Positions 32,646-44,559 of a stretch of DNA of 64,000 bases are shown here, piece after piece; position 1 is the stretch's first letter; each line of letters starts with the position of its first letter. A program made the translations under genes and the position numbers. The notes under the pieces are model-generated. The model saw nothing but the letters and a program-made list of their open reading frames with translations. It made no database searches and was not told where the DNA came from. The DNA lies in contig JAJEKV010000058.1 in NCBI GenBank assembly GCA_021234155.1, positions 7,066,992 to 7,130,991 on the forward strand, given 5' to 3'. Source of the stretch: Isoetes taiwanensis (Eukaryota > Streptophyta > Lycopodiopsida > Isoetales > Isoetaceae).

Positions 32646-33290
32646 ATAATTGTTTTTTTTAATTCTCTAAAACAGATAACACATGTGTCCTAATTTCTTT
32701 GATGTAAAATAGGGGATTTGTTACCTTTGGGATCTTCAGAGGCTATCACTATACAAAGGGAGAAAAAATGGTGGGTGATGCACATGGATAGTTGTGCAAG
32801 TTGTGACCACCATAGTAATATGGACATTGTCTTTACCATAAAGCATGTCTAGGTTCATTATACCTATCACTTTCAAACCTGCTCAGTCATGCAATTATGG
32901 AGTAAGTATTGGTCATGCAATTATAGACTAAGGCAAATGGAGACATGTTTGTAGGGAATGTGATGTGATTATAATGTTTGTACTAATTCGTCCACTTATG
33001 TGAATGAAAAGCTTATAATCACTTTTTACATTCTCTATAAACATTAAGGCAAACAGAGACATGTTTGTAGGGAATGTAATATGATTATAATGCTTGTACT
33101 AATTCTTTGACATGTGTTTTATGTGAATGAGAAGCTTACAATCACTTTTTACGTTTTCTATTTTCTGTAAACATATAACACATATGCTCTAGCTCATATT
33201 TGTTATTTTCATGTAAAATATGCAATTTGTTACCCTTGGGATCTTCAGAGGCTGCCACTATACAGAGGGAGAAAAAAGGGTAGGATCTTT

Positions 33291-34505
33291 TCCAAGAATG
33301 CAATGGTTGTATTTAGTATGAATAGGACCATCATTCTTGGAAAAGGGAAATCTTTTTTGGCTTAGGCCTCATTTGGATCCTTTCTTCCCTATATACTGTG
33401 TTCTCTCTCTCAGTTCTCATCGGCATTCTCTTTGAGCTGGATCTTTGATTCTTGGTATTAGCTTCCCTCCCCTCCCACCCTTTTCTCTCTTGAGGTCGTT
33501 GAGTGGTTATTTGTGTTTTGGTCAATGTTGCTTGTATAGAAGGATCTATGTATATGTGGTTGCTTAATCCTCTTTGTTCTGATGGTTGTTGTCATGATAG
33601 GTTGGGCCGTGAATTATGGTTTGGTTCGTCATCTTTCATATTCTTTCTCGGTGTAGCATTGTGACTTTCGAGTAGCACATTTGGGGTTCTCTCTTTTTCT
33701 GTGGGGTTATCCCTTCGAATTTTTCCCATTGGTCGTGCTTCTTCTCTCCCTCCCTCCCTCCCTCCCCCCGCTCCCGCTCCCCCACCCAGCATAGCACTTG
33801 TCGCTTCTGGGTAGGCTCCAAGGGGCTCTTCTATTGGATGTTCCTATGTTTTCTTCTTGGTGTAGCTTTATGGCTTCTGGAGTCTTTTTAACTTCCAAAG
33901 TCTCTCTTCTCGACGTAGCATTGTAAGTTTCGAGCTTCTTGTTGGACATTTTTTCATTTTGATGTTCTGATTTCCTCAATCTTCTTTCTCAACTTTGTGC
34001 TTGCCATCGAAATCTTATTCTGTTTTTCATATATCTTCCATTTGGGCTTTTTTCTTCAAGTCGACACTTCGTAATAACTCTAACACTTTGATGGGGTTGA
34101 CACTCTTCGTGGACTATCATGTGTGGATACACCTTCAACAACTTTTTCGTCGGTAACTGCTCTTTCAGTCGGTTATTTATCGTTAGGGTAAACCTGAAAG
34201 GGTGGGGTTTTTTTTTATCCTGACGATAAGTTTCTGACTCGGGACGGTTTTACCTTCGCCAATGTCCTTCGGATCCTCATTCCTTGTTGTGAGATTACTT
34301 GTTGCATACTCTATTTATTGGACCTCAAGGATTGTCTAGTTCCGGGGCATTTGATTCTAGTTTCACTCATTTGGGGTTTATTGTTGTATTCCTATGAGTC
34401 ATTGTACTTATTATTTCAGTCTCATTAATAGAACACCACTTCATTTCATGTTGATGTTTTGTATATAGGACCTTGTCCAAGAATTAGAATGACAATGAAA
34501 GATTA
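33291..34505. other. Non-coding stretch with internal repeats and a cruciform variant
   Basis: TGTAGCATTGTGACTTTCGAG-like words recur about three times (33651, 33860, 33914). A (CCCT)n run lies near 33748-33768. The cruciform variant is at 34168-34238. The right part ends AGTCTCATTAATAGAAC near 34417, resembling a retroposon 3' end. Minus-strand frames here are shadows. Confidence 0.45.
34168..34238. repeat. Cruciform variant related to the composite-element hairpin
   Basis: GTCGGTTATTTATCGTTAGG pairs with CCTGACGATAAGTTTCTGAC across AAACCTGAAAGGGTGGGGTTT. Outer arm bases differ from 24488/27544, but the plan (ATCRTTAGGG / CCYGRYGATAA arms plus inner CCYGAAAGGGYGGGG) is the same. This suggests a shared 3' structure among different elements. 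Confidence 0.65.
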
Positions 34506-34533
34506 CTAGTAACGGTGCCCAGCGTTGCTGGGC
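34506..34533 (-). mobile_element. Helitron 3' terminus
   Basis: Minus strand GCCCAGC-aac-GCTGGGC (34533-34517), then ACCGTTA and CTAG (34509-34506), followed by T in the flank. It matches the 11666-11693 end almost base for base. Orientation agrees with the helicase remnant directly upstream (34803-36754), so this is very probably the end of that element. Confidence 0.85.
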
Positions 34534-34802
34534 ATAAGTTGGATGTTTGTAGTTGTTTTGACCGCAATGAGAGAAGTGTGCACTGACCATTTTTATAACA
34601 AAAATATCCAAAGATAGTAATAGTGCTAAGCCTGGGGATTGTTTAGGAACCTTTAAAGTTATAAGATCAATGAAAAGAGAGTGTAGTATTAACTCTGCAA
34701 TTAAATTTTTATTGTTGGCGTCTTGTAAATTACACATTGAAGAGGTAGTACATCATTACTCATAAGAGATTTAATGTTTTGCTTTGGTGGGTATATGGTA
34801 AG

Positions 34803-36754
34803 TTAATGGGCTATTTCATCCTGTACGATCTCTTTATAGACTACATTTGGAGTGAACCTCCTCTTGTTTTTGAGCAGCGCTCCTTGATTTGCAGTGTCGT
34901 GAATGTATACCTTCACTCCCTGTTGTGTGGTGCACCTTGAGAATGCGACATAGAGTTGGCTATGTGTGAAAACTGGCGTTGGTAGGTAGATGCCAACGGA
35001 GGTCATGGACTGGCCTTGCGACTTGTTGATTGTCATCGAGAATGCGAGTCGCACGGGGAACTGTCTTCGCTTGAAGGGGAAAGGAGGTCACTGTCTGATG
35101 GCTCTAGGGTTATCCTTGGTATGAGGAACCGTGTTCCTTTGTAGGTGCCTGTGATTATCTTTGCATCTATGATTCTTGGGTGCGCTTTGATGACGCGAAG
35201 GCGGGTGCCATTGCAGAGACCGGCCTTCGGGTTCATGTTTCTGAGTAGGATGATGATGGCTCCGTCCTTGATGTGCAGCTTATGCGGTGGCATGCCGGAA
35301 GGGGTTAGGTGGTTGATGAACTCGATTGGGAAGTCCCTTGTAGCATCTTCGCCTTCTGCAATGATGGTGTCTACGCTCGTATATATATGGAGTTGTCCAT
35401 TCAACCTTAAGAGGACCTTATCGTTGATCTTCGGCGTGTCTTCATTCTTTGTTGCCAGGATGGCTTTGTCATACAACAGGTGCACATTTGCCTCTGTTAT
35501 TTCCTTGCCAACGATACTGTCAATCAAGTCATCTTCCACAATGCATTGTTCCGGTATCTCAACCAAGTCGCAGTCGAGCCCTAGCTCATTGTTCATCCGT
35601 TCCCCATTATCAAGACGTAGCAGCCAATTGGAGAAGATTTGCTCGTCTTTTCCGACCCGCATGTTTTGTGTCAACTTGTGGGTCTTGAAGTTGATCCACA
35701 ACGGGCTCCTCTTGACACACTTTGAGATACGTCCTTGTTGCACGCTTGACCACAGGCAACTGCTGTCGAAAATCGCCGCCGGTCAACATTATCATTCCCC
35801 CAAATGGCCTGTCATCCTGGCGTATCTCCCGTAAAAGTCGGTCGACAGCAGTAAGTGCATGCGTGTGTGTCATCCCCATTTCATCCCAGACCATGATGCT
35901 TGCCTTTCTACGTACCTCTGCTTGTTGGCTTGTTGCACGCAGTGCAGAAGTTGCCTCTTGTGTCAAGTTAAGTGGTAACTTGAACGTCGAATGAACTGTT
36001 TGTGCTCCCTTCAAGAGGAGACTGGCAATGCCTGTCCAAGCCACTGATACAACCCCTACGCCACATCCTCTTAATATGCTAATGAGACTATTAAAGAGGA
36101 ATGTCTTGCATGTGCCTCCTGGGCCGTCCACATTGATACATGGGGCTTGATACTGGCTGATTGCATCGAGGATAATATCGGCTATGTGCTTCTGCTCCCT
36201 ATTGAGCTTGTCGTAGTTCTCTTGCCCTTCTTTCAACTCCTTTTCTGCATCAAAGGTGGGTTCGTTTGGGAAGTTTCCTAGAATATCTAGTGTGGTTCGG
36301 CGTCCAAGTTTTTGGCATGTCGTACCGCTCATCCGAAGATGTCATCGATGTCCTTTAGTGCATGGTTATAAGCCTCCTCTGGTGGCATCTTTCGTTGGTA
36401 ATCTTCTGTTAGGCTGTCCTTGAAGAGCTCCCATAGCCGCATTGGATCTTGTGGGTCATTGTATAGGCAAATGAATGCAAATGTTTGACGTAACTGCATT
36501 GGCATCTGGAAGATGCTCGCGTCTTCGAGCGTCTTCTCCCACTCGGCGTCATCTTCTAGTAAGTTGAGCTCTTTAGAAGCTTCCTTGAAAGTTGAACATA
36601 GTTTTCCATTGACAGTGGGCTTCGAAGCTGGTTGCGCGACGAGTTTGACTTGCAAAAGACTTAGTTTGGGCATTCTGGATTTAAGGGGAGGGCATATGCT
36701 TCCAGATGTGCTGCAATCCAATGGCCAAAAAGCCATAATACACGATTTAGCCAT
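34803..36754 (-). pseudogene. Helitron PIF1-family helicase, C-terminal part, frameshifted
   Basis: Four overlapping minus frames (36754-36329, 36332-35610, 35743-35033, 35054-34803) together encode one Helitron-type helicase. The first holds LNLLEDDAEWEKTLEDASIF, the linker before the helicase. The second has motif I NVDGPGGTCKTF, WTGIASLLLKGAQTVHS, motif II WDEMGM and LTGGDFRQQLPVV. The third has WINFKTHKLTQNMR and RLRVIKAHP. The last has TINKSQGQS and LYVAFSRC. In motif I the invariant Gly before Lys is Cys (codon TGC). The N-terminal Rep/HUH nuclease is absent. At least three frameshifts plus the motif I change make it inactive. No host gene cargo is evident between it and the terminus at 34506. 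Confidence 0.9.
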
Positions 36755-37182
36755 AATCTATATCTGTGCTGCAATAAAGAGTATAACAACATTAACATCC
36801 TGTTATAATACCATTGCGCCACACATACACAAGGCAATGTTATAGACCATAGATAATAACAAAGATGGCAAGTAAAAGATCGAAGAAATGACACCAAACT
36901 CTCATTCCACAGATATCGAAATGACGAAATTGAAACACCAGCTGTTCTCCTTTTTTTGTTTGAATAGATGAAAATCTTCTTAAAATGTACACATAGATGA
37001 GAATATTTTATAAAATATACAGAAGATTCCCATTGCTTGGACACCGCTGCTAGAAAGGATCATGGACTTACTTGCCAAGTGAACAAAGGAATTTCTCTAA
37101 AATTTTAGCTCTCCGAACACGTTATGGGAACCCATGTTCATTGATATGTTTAACTCCTTTTGAATTACAACCATTTGCATCT
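36755..37182. other. Spacer between Helitron remnant and SS1 3' end
   Basis: No Rep domain, no clear Helitron 5' end. SS1's 3' UTR lies on the right edge (minus strand downstream of 37183). I see no unambiguous poly(A) signal. Confidence 0.35.
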
Positions 37183-40100
37183 TTATACATAAGGTTTTTC
37201 TGCCTTGATCTGCTGAAATATCTCTTCATATTTCATGGCTGATAATTCCCAAGAATAGTTGCAAGACATGGCGCGATCTATTAATCCCCTCCATAAGTCA
37301 TCATGGTTACGGTATGTGCCAATGGCTGTCCACAATGCCTTGAAAAGACCAAAAGAAAAAAGGGATCCAACTATCAATGAAACACCTAAGTGAAAGAGCA
37401 ATGTATTCAAACAAATAAAAAGGGAATAACTACCCCTATTAATGCCTCCTTAGTGCATGCTGGGAAAGTCCACCTGCAAGAATTAAAATTGTGTTTCAGA
37501 AGAAACAATTCTTCTCAGCTTCAGGCACATTTTCTCCTCAAAAGTCAGAATTTCTCCATGATGAATATGCAAAAACTACAACTGAAGCATAGACATTATA
37601 AATAGAAGATGGAGCATGCAATACCCTGTTCCTGAGCCTTGGCCACCATTGGCATAAGGATCAAAGTTTTGCACTGTGTTCTATAAATAAAACAGTATAA
37701 TGGTTAAATGGCTATACATAGATTCTCAGCATATGCTGATAATTACCCTAAGGCCTCCAGTTGCATGGACAACTGGAATAGTGCCATAACGCATTGCGTA
37801 AAGCTGGGTTAAACCACATGGCTCGAACCTTGAAGGCATCAACAAAATATCACATCTGCCAGTTAAACATATGAAGACATTAATCGCCTTTTGTCAAACC
37901 AAATGAATCAAGTTAATTATTGACTTGAATGATTCTAGTTTTGCTTGAATGAGTTGTTAATTACTAAAATACCCTGCAGTAATGCGATGTGAAAGAGGTC
38001 CACTAAATCCAGCCCATCCTTTGAACTTTGTCGGATATTGACGTTCTGCCTCACCCATCCAAGCCTCAATTTCTGCATTTCCAGATCCGAGCATGACCTG
38101 GAGAAGACAAACATGCATGTGTCAATATGTGCATGTGCGCAATAGGAAAAATGGTAAGCTACCATTTGAATATCATCTGCCATAAGGATGGGTAGAGCGC
38201 GCTGAATAATGTCAGGACCTTTCTGAGCATCAAGACGTCCAATAAATCCAACCTGTAGAGGAGGCACCATACATTAAATGAAGGGTATAATTCACAAAAC
38301 CCAACTAGTAGATGTACTGCAGATTAAACAAATGGTATGTGGCTTTTGTGTACTTACAAGAGGAACATTTGGAGACATGGGTAAACCAAGTTCTTTTTGT
38401 AAACTCTGCTTGCAAATAGCCTGCATTCAAGCCAATATGTAATTTGGAACGAGACCAACAGCGTCATTCTTGCTGTGAGATATCCATTAATTCTATTCCA
38501 AGCACTTCTACATCAATCGCATATATTACTTGATAGATACTGAAGAGGCAGGTGGATACATCACTTCTGTCTTGGTCGACAAAATTGACAGGGCAGAATT
38601 CATACAATCTTATGAGCATGTCATCGTTTCAGAGTGCGTACATACATGGTGTAGAAATACCATAGATGAGAGCATTGGCCTTCGTCACATAAGGACATAG
38701 TGTATTCATTCTCATCCGCAAACTTCAGACAGATAAGTATTTTGAGGTTATATAAGAGGTTAATCTAACCTCAAACAACTTGAGACAATTTTAAAGCCCC
38801 TCATCCTGCAGACTAGCATCTTGAGTTCTAAATCTTGTTTCCATCAAAAGACAAACTTTGTACTGGGGACTATCTACTTTCACTTAACAGATACTAGTAC
38901 TTGGTTTTGAACAAAAACTAACACTGTCTCTCCATGCCTCGCGTCATATTTGTGATGTGATTGCTTGTCTCTTCTCTATAGAATTCAACCAAGACTTGTC
39001 GGACTGAAGACTTATAAAAATGGTATTTATAACGTAAGACTGAACAATCTGTGCAATCAAAATACGTTATATTTACAGCTGCTTTGCTTAATGCAAACAC
39101 ACCCTACCATTTTCTCAAAAAGATTTACCTAGTACCCTTTTCCTTTGGGCTATTATACACAGCCAGTCATCATAATCGTTGCTCTAACCTTAAAAAGACA
39201 AATTAATACTCCAGGCTAAGCATGATACCTTCCCAGCAAGATCATCCTTTGAGTAATTCGCCGATATGTACCGGTCTGTCGCAGGGTTCCATTCATCCAA
39301 ATCAATACCATTTGTGATACCTATGTGCATTCCAAAGTGCTAAATGTTTTAAGGTTAGTCTGTGATAAGAGATTTAAAACCAATATTAGATATTACCTTT
39401 TACTTCAGAAGCACGACTGGCAACTACCTTATACAGATTAACTCCTCCATCTACTGTTTGTATTTCTGAAGCATATCCCTATTGAAACGTAGACCAATAA
39501 CACAGAAGAATACATGATAAGAATATGTCGCATCAAAAGACTCTTATTCCTATGATAGGTCCATCCAACAAGAATTTGCATGTATGCACGCAGACCTCAC
39601 TGACAGCTACAATGCGGTCGGCCGTAACTAGTGCTCCCTTCAGCAGATTTACAGACTCTCCCTTGTCATCAGCATGACGGTTGACCCAAAAAGGATACCT
39701 ATGCTGAAGCTTCTCATACCATTCAGAAGGAAGCCCGATGTCGGGAAAGCTCCAAGGGGGCTCAATACCCTGGCAGAAATGAAAAATCAGAATGATGATG
39801 TCAAAGACTCCTCTTCACATATTGCCAGGTACCTGATATGCAAGATTATGTATCACTAATATACATCGAGATTCAATATGAACGCCCTGCGGTCGATATT
39901 TTGCAGCCAAGAGACTACATATAATGATTGTTAATCCGTTTGAATTCAATGGACCAGGAAGACGTAGCTTAGTAATAGGTGCTTACCTAGGTATAAGAGA
40001 GGCATGCCAGTCGTTTGCCACAAACATACAGCTATCACCATAAGTGGAACCTCTGAGGGATAACACGAGAGGCGCTTCACATGCAGCATAGCAGAGCAGG

Positions 40101-41281
40101 CTAAACCGGAACTGCATGCAAATTGCATTCGATTAGATTAGGAAGAAAAACGAAAGAGAAGAAATGTGATAAACTTCGAACCAAATTATCCTCAAAAACC
40201 CTGTCGCCATCGGCGTATGGTGTTCCTCGTCTATGAAATGAAGGATGATCAACGAAAACCTGGAAAAAAAGGGCAGTCAGCCTAATTATGATCTACCAGT
40301 CTTTTGAAACCAAATAGATGGGCTGAGCAAATACTTACCCAATCGACACCTCCTCTGTATTCATGAAATAAGGATATTTCATGCTCACCTCCGAAGCAAG
40401 AAATTTTGAGTTTAAAGTTGAGGTCGACAGCGTTTGAATACTTTTCATCAGTTACGCCATTGATGTAGCGGGGAGTGACCACCATAGCACGGTGGCCTCT
40501 TGAGGCAAATGCAATGGGCAAAGTTCCGGCGACATCGCCAAGTCCTCCGACCTTGGAATAAGGAGCTACTTCCGCAGAGACGAAAACTATGTTGAAGGTG
40601 GTGTTCTTGGCGGAGGGGCTCGTTTTTTCAGCCTTAACCTCCTTTCCAAGTCCGACAACTTCTTCCACTGACACAAAACAACACAAAGACAAAATATTTG
40701 ATTCTCTATTCCCATTTGCTCTAGAACTACCAATGTAATTTAACATCCCAGATTTTCCAATTATCAATCAAATTATGTTCATCCCTCAAATTATGTTCAA
40801 ATTATGTTCATTACCATTCAACACTATCTCATGATCATGACTTGTGCTGAGCCTCTACAGCTAGACGTAAAAAACAAGACAATGCAATATGAATAGGAAT
40901 CTTCAGCAGCTTCTAAAACTTCCCCAACCATGATTACTGATCATGCATGCAATTGCAGAAACACACCTTCAATCATTCAAGATGCCATCTTCAGACTCTA
41001 CTCTTGTGTAGAACAAATCATGCACAAAAGCATGAAAAATCGATGCTCTATAAAAGAAATTCAAGAAGTCATAACTTGTGATTGCTATACAAACCTTGCA
41101 CTGTAGTTGCTTGTGACACAGCATGTGCAATCCTTCCGCTTCGACTGTAGCTCAATTTGTGGACCTTTAGATTGCAAAGACTTAGCCTAGTGAAGCAGGC
41201 TACATCATTAGAAGTCTTGTTATTCCCATCCAATATGAAGCTCGCAACTCCATTGCGTAAGGATGGAGTTGCCATTGCCAT
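37183..41281 (-). CDS. SS1: Starch synthase I (soluble, plastidic; GT5 ADP-glucose:starch glucosyltransferase), 15 exons, 595 aa
   Basis: Transfers glucose from ADP-glucose to short amylopectin chains in plastids. Exons, 5' to 3' on the minus strand: 41281-41095, 40667-40339, 40259-40182, 40111-39987, 39914-39833, 39769-39596, 39478-39397, 39320-39229, 38420-38358, 38252-38163, 38097-37973, 37855-37747, 37680-37625, 37473-37434, 37338-37183. All introns are GT-AG; the sum is 1788 nt with no stop. Residues 1 to about 60 are a Ser/Arg-rich transit peptide. The GT5 domain starts [20 protein letters not shown] (KxGGL at 101-105, Val where SSI usually has Thr). [31 protein letters not shown] (Glu487) and ATGGLR (506-512) follow in order. 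SSI-specific identity: [22 protein letters not shown]. The usual Asp after GGLR is Asn. Length is normal for SSI. The ATG at 41281 has A at -3 and G at +4; the upstream in-frame ATG at 41335 lies too close to the TATA-like motif. Confidence 0.93.
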
Positions 41282-41344
41282 CCTACTGGTGCACTTGAAT
41301 TCCCTTCCAATTCTGACCTCAATATGGATATGCATGTCGGAACA

Positions 41345-41351
41345 TATTTAT
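41345..41351 (-). promoter_or_regulatory. Possible TATA element of SS1
   Basis: Minus strand ATAAATA lies 64-70 bp upstream of the ATG at 41281. A start site about 30 bp downstream would fall near 41320, between the two candidate start codons, favouring the ATG at 41281. The motif is common in AT-rich DNA, so this is weak evidence. Confidence 0.3.
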
Positions 41352-41409
41352 CTACAGCGGGAAAGTTTCAAAAGACAAAGATATTGTGAAAGAAAAGTCT
41401 TGGACTAAA

Positions 41410-42398
41410 GTCGAGCATTATTGAGTTATTCATCAATAATCAATATCCTTTTTGTGGCATGTGGTGTTGCCAACGATCATCAATTTGTGAACATTATGCT
41501 CCATTGTTATGTGGAGGAATGGGGCATAGGTCATAGGTTCTATGCCCCTAGTATATACTTAGGTTTTGCAATCCGTTGATATACATTTGATGCTTCATCT
41601 AAGGTAGAGGAAACTTACTTGTGGAAAAAAACATTCCATTAGGCTTTTAAATGAAAGAAGACAAATTGTTGGCCGCCATGACTAAGGGGGTGAAAGAGGA
41701 CAAATAATGTCCCACCACAACAATCATGTCTAATAAGTTTGGGCCAAAGCATCTTTAACTTTCATCATTTGTATTCTTCCTATGTCTACTTGGCTTCCAT
41801 AAAGACATTGGTTCATTTAACGACAAAAATAAGTGATTCTCGTTTGGCAAGAAGGTTATAGTTATTCATACCCAAATCTAAGCATTTTGTATTTAGGCGT
41901 ACCTTTTACATCATAGAAGACAACGTGCATATTTTAGCACCAAGCCTAACCATTCTCAATTTAGTTGTACCTTCATATGTTATGTGAAGATATCACCACA
42001 TATTATACAAGTTTTTGTACTATTAATGGACCTATTAGTCATGGTTTATGAAGATCCGAGATAAAATCTAAGCTTAAACATATCAGTACCTAAAGTTGAG
42101 TGTCAAGAATTAAGTTAGAAGAAATCAATAATAGTGGAAGTTGGATCGGTCAATTGTTCTGTCACACAAATGGGAGTATACATCTAGACTAAAGTTGTGA
42201 AATTTTGAGTTAAATCCCTTGCCTGATAGCCATTTGATGATCATCTTCAAATAGGAACTAATATGTTGCATTGCACATTCCACTCCTAATTCCATTGTTA
42301 AAACACTAATCATGTCATCCCTTAGCCTATTAGAAGATTCTCTAGCAGATGTACTATAAGAATTATACGAAATTGACAGATAGTTTGTGATCGAGATT
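41410..42398. other. SS1 upstream region, no other feature seen
   Basis: AT-rich, no open frame of note up to the LTR start at 42399. It presumably holds the SS1 promoter. No element I can name specifically. Confidence 0.35.
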
Positions 42399-43966
42399 TG
42401 TGACGTTCCACATATTTATACGCATATTTAAGTATAAATACATGACACGTCACTATGAATAATTTAATGGCACATTAATTATTCATAAGCTAAGGTTAGC
42501 TATGTTAATAATTAAATTATAAAGGTGGAAACCTAACCCAAAACCCTAATTCGAATTTAGGGCTTATCCTAACATTAAAAAGGGCTAAAATACCAAAGTA
42601 GTTAATTAATGACATGCCACTTGGCCCAAATCGATTGGGCAAGGCAGGGTTTCCATTTTGGACACCCAAATTAGGGCTTTTGTGCCCCAATTCGAATTAG
42701 GAGCAATTGGAGATGGGGGAGGAGGAGCGTGCCCGGGCACCCTTGACCAAATCGAGATTGAGCCATCCCAAGCCCGATTGACCCGGTTAGTCGTAGCTTA
42801 GTTGTGTTATTCATGAGGGGCGCCCTGTTGGGCACTTGTTGTGTGTATTTCTTACGTTTCTCTCGTGTTCTCTATGCTTTTTACCAGTAGGAACTAACCC
42901 TTGATTGCAAAGGTGAGTTCTCCTTATCTCGATTACGTACTTGCTCTTAAATGATGGATTAATAGTTCTTTGCATAGTATTACTCTTGAAATGGGGGAAT
43001 TAAGGGGGTAAGAGACCTCCCGAGCCATGTTTATTAGTATGCTCCTAGGTGGATCCCTCAGTATTTCCCATTATTGCGACCTGTGCACAAGAGACCACCG
43101 AGTCGTGGATGCTATGGAATTGCTTAGCACCAGATAAGGGACGCAGTGGTGAAGTGGGGGTGGGGTCTTGCACGAATATAAAGGCTCCGAGACTCCTACT
43201 GGTGGGCTAGGCACGATAGCCTGGTCACGAGAGGGCCGGGTATGGGTCCGACACTCCTCGGGTGCGGAGGTGTGACCCGTATGGGGCACCCCGTGCTTTG
43301 AGTAGATTAGGGTGAGTAAGTCCGCACGGATGGGGGGCCGATGCGGCATGTATTCTCTAGCTCACCCATGGAACCACTGTGATCCTGGAAGGGGACACTT
43401 CTCTGATCTGCCTCATTGGGCGGGGCTTCATGAACCCTGGAGTAGGCTTGAAGGGTGATACCTTGAGTCTGCGTATCCGGAAGGCTATAGTGACGACATA
43501 GCATGATTGGACTCATCTGCAAAGTGTGCACAGGAGGGGCAGATGGAGTGGACAACCCTAGCCAATGTTCTATGCCAGCCAACGCCATGCCAAGATTCGG
43601 TCTGCTGATCTCTTGAGACCTAGCCGTCAGTCGATCCTCACTGGAGTCTGAGCCGGGGTAGAACCTGGAGTTTGGGGTGTTTTCCTTAGGATTAGATGCA
43701 TCTTCTTTGCCTTTAGTACTTGGATGGGATGGGTTATTTATATATGATTTATGTTGTGTGCTAACATGTATTCACGCTTCCGCAACTTAGGAGTCCCATT
43801 GAAGGCGTGGGCCGAATGACACCTCCGTGTCCTTCACCCGGGCATCTCTCTACGGATGGTCCGAGTTAGACGGAGGGCCCTGCTCATGGTGAGCTGATTG
43901 CCATGGGAGGGGGAAGTCCCCATATGTATACGTCCAGAGCGCCGTATATATTCAGGGAGCGTCACA
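42399..43966 (+). mobile_element. LTR (about 1.57 kb) of an LTR retrotransposon
   Basis: The sequence starts TGTGACG (42399) and ends CGTCACA (43966), a perfect 7-bp terminal inverted repeat with TG...CA ends. One base after the end lies a tRNA-Met-type primer binding site. No gag or pol follows on the plus strand and no second LTR is visible, so this is a left LTR plus leader of an element whose body was lost, or the body is too decayed to see. Confidence 0.75.
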
Positions 43967-43967
43967 G

Positions 43968-43980
43968 TGGTATCAGAGCC
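43968..43980 (+). other. Primer binding site (tRNA-Met type)
   Basis: TGGTATCAGAGCC is the usual plant LTR-retrotransposon PBS complementary to the 3' end of initiator tRNA-Met, placed 1 nt after the LTR end at 43966. It fixes the LTR boundary and the element's plus orientation. A short frame from an ATG at about 44210 could be a gag start but stops after about 16 codons. Confidence 0.8.
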
Positions 43981-44429
43981 ATGATTTTGGTTGACCGGAA
44001 TCATAGCACTGACCGAACCCTAACTCGTTAGTTCGGTAGTTAGGTGGAAGTTTAAGCTAGTGTGATTGTTTAGCTCTTTGATGTTTGGGTTTGTGCTAGG
44101 TTGATGTAGTAGATTGTAAGTTTTAAGAGGTTTAGGGCAACTGAAGGACCCAAGTTTGGAGGGGCTATAACTTTTTGTAGGTAGTTCAGATGAAGGCGAA
44201 AGTGGTTCCAATGGATCGGGCATACCCAAATACCCTAGGAGGGTCATTAACAGGCGGAAAGGAGTAAGGAGGGGCCCCGAAAGTTAACTCGGGGCGCCGC
44301 TTGGTTTTTATCGACTTACAGTCGTGGTAGAAACGCGTATAATGCTGTCGGCGCCCGACCATATAAAACGCGTATTTCCGCCGTATAAAAATTTTAGTAT
44401 TTTTTTATACACATAATTTTTTGATGCCT

Positions 44430-44500
44430 CGACCCAGATTTGAACCCATGAGCTCTCAACTCCAAGCCTAGATGCTTACAACCACACCAAGCTCTCTTGT
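44430..44500 (-). repeat. tRNA-like pol III promoter module
   Basis: Minus strand A-box-like GAGCTTGGTGTGGTTGTAA (about 44495-44477) and B-box-like GGTTCAAATCT (44446-44436) in tRNA order and spacing. No closed acceptor stem. SINE-like remnant. Confidence 0.4.
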
Positions 44501-44559
44501 ATGTAATATTATACATTTATTTCTTATACATATGTGATACTTTGTTTTCTTTGCATACG

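Larger units (their letters stand above)
29870..33290. repeat. Diverged tandem repeat block, three units, first one split by a LINE
   Basis: The words GTCTAGGTTCATTATACCTA, GGAGACATG-TTGTAGGGAATGT and TGTGAATGAGAAG..T recur in order in unit 1 (29870-30101 plus 32646-32790), unit 2 (about 32805-33040) and unit 3 (about 33045-33290; begins AAACATTAAGGCAA). Units 1 and 3 also share GGGATCTTCAGAGGCT..CACTATACA. Divergence is about 10-20%. The function of the unit is unknown and it has no open frame. Confidence 0.75.

Noticed and set aside
35145-35834. A 229-codon plus-strand ORF
   Set aside because: It is the antisense shadow of the Helitron helicase frames, which carry clear motifs.
37183-41281. 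Assignment to starch synthase III or IV because of KVGGL
   Set aside because: Surrounding residues ([21 protein letters not shown]), the short N-terminus and the total length fit SSI, not the large SSIII/SSIV.
37100-41400. SS1 as a pseudogene because the frame is fragmented
   Set aside because: All breaks coincide with GT-AG introns, and the 15 exons add up to 1788 nt in one frame.
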